From assembly GCA_902785355.1 (NCBI GenBank), contig CACZYF010000010.1, positions 1-55,893 of the forward strand: a stretch of 55,893 nucleotides of DNA, written 5' to 3'. Position 1 is the stretch's first letter, and each line of letters begins with the position of its first letter. Position numbers and translations under genes: made by a program. Under the pieces are notes generated by a model that searched no databases, was not told the origin of the DNA, and was given only the letters and a program-made list of their open reading frames with translations. Of the stretch, positions 51,702 to 55,893 are shown piece by piece. Origin of the DNA: an uncultured Ruminococcus sp. (GTDB taxonomy: Bacteria; Bacillota; Clostridia; Oscillospirales; Acutalibacteraceae).

Positions 51702-52607
51702 ATGACAATTTATGATTCTTTACAAATCTATCGGGCGCATAAGGAAGGTTCAGCGGTAGCGCTGGGCTTCTTTGACGGCGTTCATCTCGGTCATCGCGCA
51801 GTGCTCAAGGCATGTGCCGGGAGCGGTCTGCATCGCGTTGTGCTGACCTTTTCTCAACCACCGGCTAAGACGATAGGGCGCGCATGTCCGCCGCTGCTCA
51901 CCGACAACGCGCGTAAAGCGGCGCTGCTCGGAGAGCTCGGTGCGGAAGATGTTATCTTCGCGGATTTTGCATCACTCAGGGAGCTGAGTCCGGCGGAATT
52001 TGTAAGGTCGATCCTATACGAGCGCTTACATGCTAAGCAGGTGTACTGCGGCTTCAACTATCGCTTCGGTAAGGACGGCGACGGCGATACCGCCCTGCTG
52101 ACGGTGCTCTGTTCGGAATACGGCATCGGCGTCACGGTGATCGAGCCCGTGTATCTCGACGGCGAGGCCGTATCCTCTACACGTATCCGCGCCTGTATCG
52201 CGGCGGGAGAGGTCGGTCGGGCTGCCGAGATGCTGGGCGGCTGCTATACGATCGAGGGTGATATCGGCGGCGGCAACCATATCGGTACGACGATGGGCTT
52301 CCCGACTGTAAATATCCCGATCGGTGAGGGGCTTTGCGTTCCGCGCTACGGCGTGTATGCCGCGCGTATCACGATCGACGGCAGAACCTTTACCGCCGCG
52401 ACCAATATCGGCGTTCATCCGACCGTTGAGGTGATCAGCCGTCCGTTGTGTGAGAGCTTTCTGCTCGATTTTGAAGGCGGCGACCTGTACGGCAAGCATG
52501 CCGTGTGCGAGCTGCGGCAGTTCATACGCGGCGAGCGGAAATTTGAATCGATCGAGGAGCTACAGACGCAGATCCGGCACGATTGCTCCGTGATCGCGAA
52601 GCTGTAA
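51702..52607 (+). CDS. ribF: Bifunctional riboflavin kinase / FAD synthetase
   Basis: A 301-residue RibF converting riboflavin to FMN and FAD. The N-terminal adenylyltransferase has GFFDGVHLGHRAVL and GFNYRFGKDGDGD and SSTRIRACIAAGEV; the C-terminal flavokinase has GTTMGFPTVNI, YGVYAARI and ATNIGVHPTV. GGAGCGG before ATG 51702 fixes the start. No FMN riboswitch is visible upstream. Confidence 0.95.
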   Translation: MTIYDSLQIYRAHKEGSAVALGFFDGVHLGHRAVLKACAGSGLHRVVLTFSQPPAKTIGRACPPLLTDNARKAALLGELGAEDVIFADFASLRELSPAEFVRSILYERLHAKQVYCGFNYRFGKDGDGDTALLTVLCSEYGIGVTVIEPVYLDGEAVSSTRIRACIAAGEVGRAAEMLGGCYTIEGDIGGGNHIGTTMGFPTVNIPIGEGLCVPRYGVYAARITIDGRTFTAATNIGVHPTVEVISRPLCESFLLDFEGGDLYGKHAVCELRQFIRGERKFESIEELQTQIRHDCSVIAKL

Positions 52608-52627
52608 ACAGTAACATATATAGTATA

Positions 52628-52658
52628 AGAGGTCGACTCGCGGGAGCCGACCTCTTTT
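52628..52658 (+). terminator. Terminator between ribF and the YfhO gene
   Basis: AGAGGTCG, 12-base loop, CGACCTCT, TTTC. Between convergent genes; better on the plus strand. Confidence 0.8.
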
Positions 52659-52665
52659 CTATGTG

Positions 52666-55659
52666 TTATTCTTTCGTTTTTTCTTGATCTTCGGGCGAAC
52701 CGATTTCTTCTGCGGGCTTTTTACGGATTTTTGCCATGATCTTTTCGCGGCGGGGAACGAGGATGATCATCGCGATCAGGATCAGGACAGCGAGTACGGT
52801 ACAGGTCGCGCCGGCGGCGAAGCCCTCCGGCAGATATGTCAGCCTGATATGGTGTGTGCCGGCTTCAAGCTTAAACGCCAGCATCGCCTTGCCGATCGGG
52901 GTGATCTCCGTTTCCTTGCCGTCAACATATGCCTTCCAGCCCTTAGCGTAGGAGATGGAGGTGTAGAACACGCCGCTCTGCTGGGCGGTGATATCACCCT
53001 CGATCACGGTATCGGTGACCTTGGTCGCCTTCAGCGTGGACTGAGCCAGTTTGTTGTAGCCCTGATTGAAGAGATCCTCGTTGAGCATTGCACAGTGAGC
53101 GATAAACGAACCGTGGGAGTGGTCGTTGATCGATACATGCAGGGTGATGATATCACCCTTCTTGACGTCGCCCGCCATCATGATGAACGGACGCTTGGTG
53201 TAGTAGCTGTTCTTCTCAACGCCGTTGACGCGCACCGATACGCTGTCGGTGTCGCCGCAGGAGAAATACGCCATCGCCGTACCGTCCTCGGGAGCGGTGT
53301 AGTCGACATTATAGGAGGATGCGTTGTTCGCTGAAGAATAGGAGTAGTTGCCGTTGCCGCTGTCGGTGAGGGTATCGTTTGCGTTCTCGCCCTTAGCCGA
53401 ACCGGGATTGAGCGTGTTGTAGAGGTTGCCTTCCAGACCGGTCGCCATACGGAACATAGTGATCTGATTCATGAAGGGATTGGGATTGGCGCTGTTGACG
53501 TCATACGCAAGCAGCTCTTTGTTCACCATAAAGCCCTGCGGCAGATAGTACTTATTTTGCATGAGCTTCGCGTTGCCCGATTCGTAGATCATGTTGTTGT
53601 GAACCGTATCGAGGTAAGCGCCGTAGGGAGCGATCAAATACTTGATGTTCAGCATCAGATTGGTAAAGGGCGAGCCCTCCTGATAGGTATAGCGGTTTGA
53701 CGCGACCCATCCGCAGATACCGAGCTTCTCCATATACGCGGTGATATCCTTGTTCACGAGCGAGTTGAACATGGAGATACCGTCCACGCCGATGAGGGCG
53801 TTATCGTTCAGGGTATGGTATTTGTTGACCTCGGTACGCTCAAGGTCAATGTTGTTCTGCTCAAGGGTCTTGACATGGTCAACGCAGGCGAGGGTATCGG
53901 TGGTACCCAGCGGGTAGGAGGTCGCGTCGGTCACGCCGACGGTCTTGACGCCCGTAGCGGCGGAGAACATACCCTCAATCAGCGCGAGGATCAGCACGAG
54001 CACCGACAGGATGACCTTCGGCATACGGTTATCCCGGTTGAGATCCTTTGTGTATAGCAGCAGTACCGCCGCCGCTGTGAGCAGCAGAATAACGATACCC
54101 ATGAAGATATAGAAGCCTTTATCGGCGGTCTGTCCGACTGCCGCGTTGACGTATTTGCCGTTGACAAAGACGAGGATCGCCGCGGCGATACCGATGACGC
54201 CGGCGCCGATGATCTGCGCGTTGCGCGGGATCGTGTTACGCAGCGTGAACAACAGGACCCATGCCGCGAGGATGATGCCGAAGAAGCCCGAGAGCAGTAC
54301 GGGATCGGCCTTGCTGCCCTGTTCAAAGATCGGCGACAGCTTGACGGTCTCGCCGTCAAAGTACACGCTCGCAATGCCGAGATATACGGCAAATACCAGG
54401 ATCGCGCCGATCACGGGAGCGGGCTTGAGCTCGTCGATATGCATAAACACGCGGAACGCCATATAGATCAGCACAAAGCAGTACAGGAACGAGAAACGAT
54501 GCGGCAGCATGTTCGGGAAGTGGAAGCCGTGCCAGATATAGTCAAGCTGGCGGATGATGAAGCTGAGCATAAAGAACAGCAGCAGTCCGCCGCAGAAGAT
54601 ACGCTCACGCTTCTTGATCTTGGAGCAGAAGAAGAACAGGATGGCGAGGAAGATCACGATCACGCCGCAGTAGACGTTCGGCAGACCTTCCTTTGAGGTT
54701 GGCTCGGTGAAGGCGACGGAGTTTGCAATCGTCTTGCCCATTGCCTCCAGCACGCCGCCGAGATCCGCTTTGGAGGCGATATTCACGGCGAACTGGGTGG
54801 GGAAGGAGTTATCGGAGGAATGGGTGTAGCCCAGCGCAAAGTACGCGGGCAGGGTGAGGATCGCCGACATCATGATACCCACGATGGAACAGCCGAGCAT
54901 TTTGAGGAACTGACGGATCAGATCCTTCCAGCCCTTATACTCGACGATGCAGTAGCCTAAGGATACCAAAAAGACAAAGATACACGTGAACAGTCCGATG
55001 TAGTAGTTAGCAAGGATCGACAGCGCCAGCGTAATGATATAAAGCTTGAACTTACCGTCGCGCAGCAGGGCGATCGTTCCGGCGATCACCAGCGGTAACA
55101 AGGCGATCGTATCCAGCCAGATGATATTCCAGTAGTAGCCCATGATAAACGCGCACAAAGCGTACAGGATACCGAAGGCGGTGATCACGACGTCCTTACG
55201 CTTGAAGGTGAGCTTGAGGAACAGCGCGTAGAAGAAGCCGGCGAGTCCGATCTTCACGCAGGTGATGATGTACAGGAACTCCCTGAGCTTATCGGCAGGC
55301 ACAAGTACCGAGAAGAAGTTCAGGGGACTCGCGAGGTAGTAGGACATCAGCGAGGCGTAGTTGGTACCGCCGCCGCTCTTCCATGTCCAGAGCAGGCTCC
55401 CGCCGTGCTGGAGCTTATCCTGAAAGTCTACCATAAAGGGGTAGTACTGGTGCCACAGATCGGTGACCAATATCTGGTTCGTGCCGAAGGGGGACACGCC
55501 CGCTACCTTAAAGGCAAAGAACATCAGGATGAAAGGAATGAAAAACGCCAGAAAAAGGTAAAACCATACCCCATACTTCTCAACGAAGGAGGCTTTCACC
55601 AGGGTCGGCTGTCCGCTCGGCGGCGCCGTCACGGATCTTTTTTTCGCTTTAGCTGTCAT
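52666..55659 (-). CDS. YfhO-family membrane protein
   Basis: A 997-residue protein. The first 600 residues hold about 13 membrane helices with the GT-C-like opening FGTNQILVTDLWHQYYPFMVDFQDKL and GGGTNYASLMSYYLASPLNFFSVL; the C-terminal 380 residues are a large extracytoplasmic domain with a final membrane helix (TCTVLAVLILIAMIILVP) and a charged tail. YfhO proteins glycosylate teichoic acids or other envelope polymers using lipid-linked sugars. AAAGGAG before ATG 55659 excludes 23 extra codons. Confidence 0.88.
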   Translation of the reverse strand: MTAKAKKRSVTAPPSGQPTLVKASFVEKYGVWFYLFLAFFIPFILMFFAFKVAGVSPFGTNQILVTDLWHQYYPFMVDFQDKLQHGGSLLWTWKSGGGTNYASLMSYYLASPLNFFSVLVPADKLREFLYIITCVKIGLAGFFYALFLKLTFKRKDVVITAFGILYALCAFIMGYYWNIIWLDTIALLPLVIAGTIALLRDGKFKLYIITLALSILANYYIGLFTCIFVFLVSLGYCIVEYKGWKDLIRQFLKMLGCSIVGIMMSAILTLPAYFALGYTHSSDNSFPTQFAVNIASKADLGGVLEAMGKTIANSVAFTEPTSKEGLPNVYCGVIVIFLAILFFFCSKIKKRERIFCGGLLLFFMLSFIIRQLDYIWHGFHFPNMLPHRFSFLYCFVLIYMAFRVFMHIDELKPAPVIGAILVFAVYLGIASVYFDGETVKLSPIFEQGSKADPVLLSGFFGIILAAWVLLFTLRNTIPRNAQIIGAGVIGIAAAILVFVNGKYVNAAVGQTADKGFYIFMGIVILLLTAAAVLLLYTKDLNRDNRMPKVILSVLVLILALIEGMFSAATGVKTVGVTDATSYPLGTTDTLACVDHVKTLEQNNIDLERTEVNKYHTLNDNALIGVDGISMFNSLVNKDITAYMEKLGICGWVASNRYTYQEGSPFTNLMLNIKYLIAPYGAYLDTVHNNMIYESGNAKLMQNKYYLPQGFMVNKELLAYDVNSANPNPFMNQITMFRMATGLEGNLYNTLNPGSAKGENANDTLTDSGNGNYSYSSANNASSYNVDYTAPEDGTAMAYFSCGDTDSVSVRVNGVEKNSYYTKRPFIMMAGDVKKGDIITLHVSINDHSHGSFIAHCAMLNEDLFNQGYNKLAQSTLKATKVTDTVIEGDITAQQSGVFYTSISYAKGWKAYVDGKETEITPIGKAMLAFKLEAGTHHIRLTYLPEGFAAGATCTVLAVLILIAMIILVPRREKIMAKIRKKPAEEIGSPEDQEKTKE

Positions 55660-55893
55660 AGTATTCTCCTTTATCAGAATCTTTCGCAATACCGCCCGGT
55701 GTTGAACCGCGGCGGAAGAATTGTACATACATATTTAATATACCATTATTTAACACCGAGGTAAACACTAAAATAAGAAATTCTGAAAAAATTTTGTAGG
55801 TTTACAATAGAGTCGTTACAGTAGAAGTAAAAAAGAATAGCAAATAGGAAGAACCTGTGTTACAGTTAGTTCGCTTACAACAAAACTCTACAA
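55660..55893. other. Intergenic region at the right edge
   Basis: AT-rich, no gene. It should hold the YfhO promoter (minus strand) and perhaps a plus-strand promoter (TTTACAATAGAG near 55800) for a gene beyond the window; neither is strong enough to call. Confidence 0.4.

Overview
The window is a chromosomal segment around the replication origin of a Gram-positive Firmicute, most likely a member of the Clostridia close to Ruminococcus/Oscillospiraceae. The grounds are gene order (serS-parB-parA-noc-rsmG-mnmG-mnmE-jag-yidC-yidD-rnpA-rpmH / dnaA-dnaN-rlbA-recF-remB-gyrB-gyrA), perfect parS sites, strong AGGAGG-type ribosome binding sites, TTGACA/TATAAT promoters, frequent TTG starts and an mre-PBP2-minD-mgsA cluster. 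Genus placement is an inference from gene order and protein style, not from a search.

Layout. (i) Positions 1-6170 form an AT-rich, poorly conserved accessory region. It holds a gene tail, a toxin-antitoxin pair (RelB/DinJ-type antitoxin plus zeta-like P-loop kinase), a serine recombinase cut off at about 1692, a small lipoprotein, a membrane-anchored RCC1-like propeller protein, a winged-helix protein and a second protein typical of mobile elements. Two striking non-coding structures lie here: a perfect 15-bp inverted repeat and a helically phased iteron-like array. The region stops at the 3' end of a tRNA-Leu gene, a common integration point. (ii) 6171-8350 holds a tRNA-Leu/Glu/Met operon with its promoter, a membrane protein and a divergent CpsB-like PHP phosphatase. 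(iii) 8385-20093 is the left arm of the origin, all on the minus strand: serS, parB, parA, noc, rsmG, mnmG, mnmE, jag, yidC, yidD, rnpA, rpmH, with four parS sites. (iv) 20272-21958 holds dnaA and, between dnaA and dnaN, oriC with a clear DnaA-trio unwinding motif. (v) 21959-40379 is the right arm, all on the plus strand: dnaN, rlbA, recF, remB, two zinc-ribbon membrane proteins, gyrB, gyrA, zapA, a U32 peptidase-family protein, dut, mreB, mreC, mreD, PBP2, a MinD-like ATPase and mgsA. (vi) 40415-49321 holds a two-component system, a coiled-coil protein divergent from a CpXC zinc protein, and a four-gene GldA/GldF/GldG/DUF4340-type ABC exporter operon. (vii) 49358-55893 holds intergenic repeats, rimM-trmD, ptsH, ribF and a large YfhO-family membrane protein.

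The genes form a core growth block: replication initiation and elongation, supercoiling, origin segregation (ParABS, Noc), tRNA and ribosome maturation, membrane protein insertion, and rod-shape wall synthesis. Replication diverges from oriC and most nearby genes lie on the leading strands.

The most interesting signals are (a) the phased repeat array with dyad symmetry in the accessory region, (b) a DnaA whose normally near-invariant DNA-recognition motif (GGRDHTTV) reads GNRHYSTI, paired with an oriC that lacks consensus TTATCCACA boxes, (c) the antitoxin/kinase pair, (d) a hairpin-forming 123-144 bp element present in two inverted copies, and (e) a min locus reduced to one MinD-like ATPase with no visible membrane-targeting tail.
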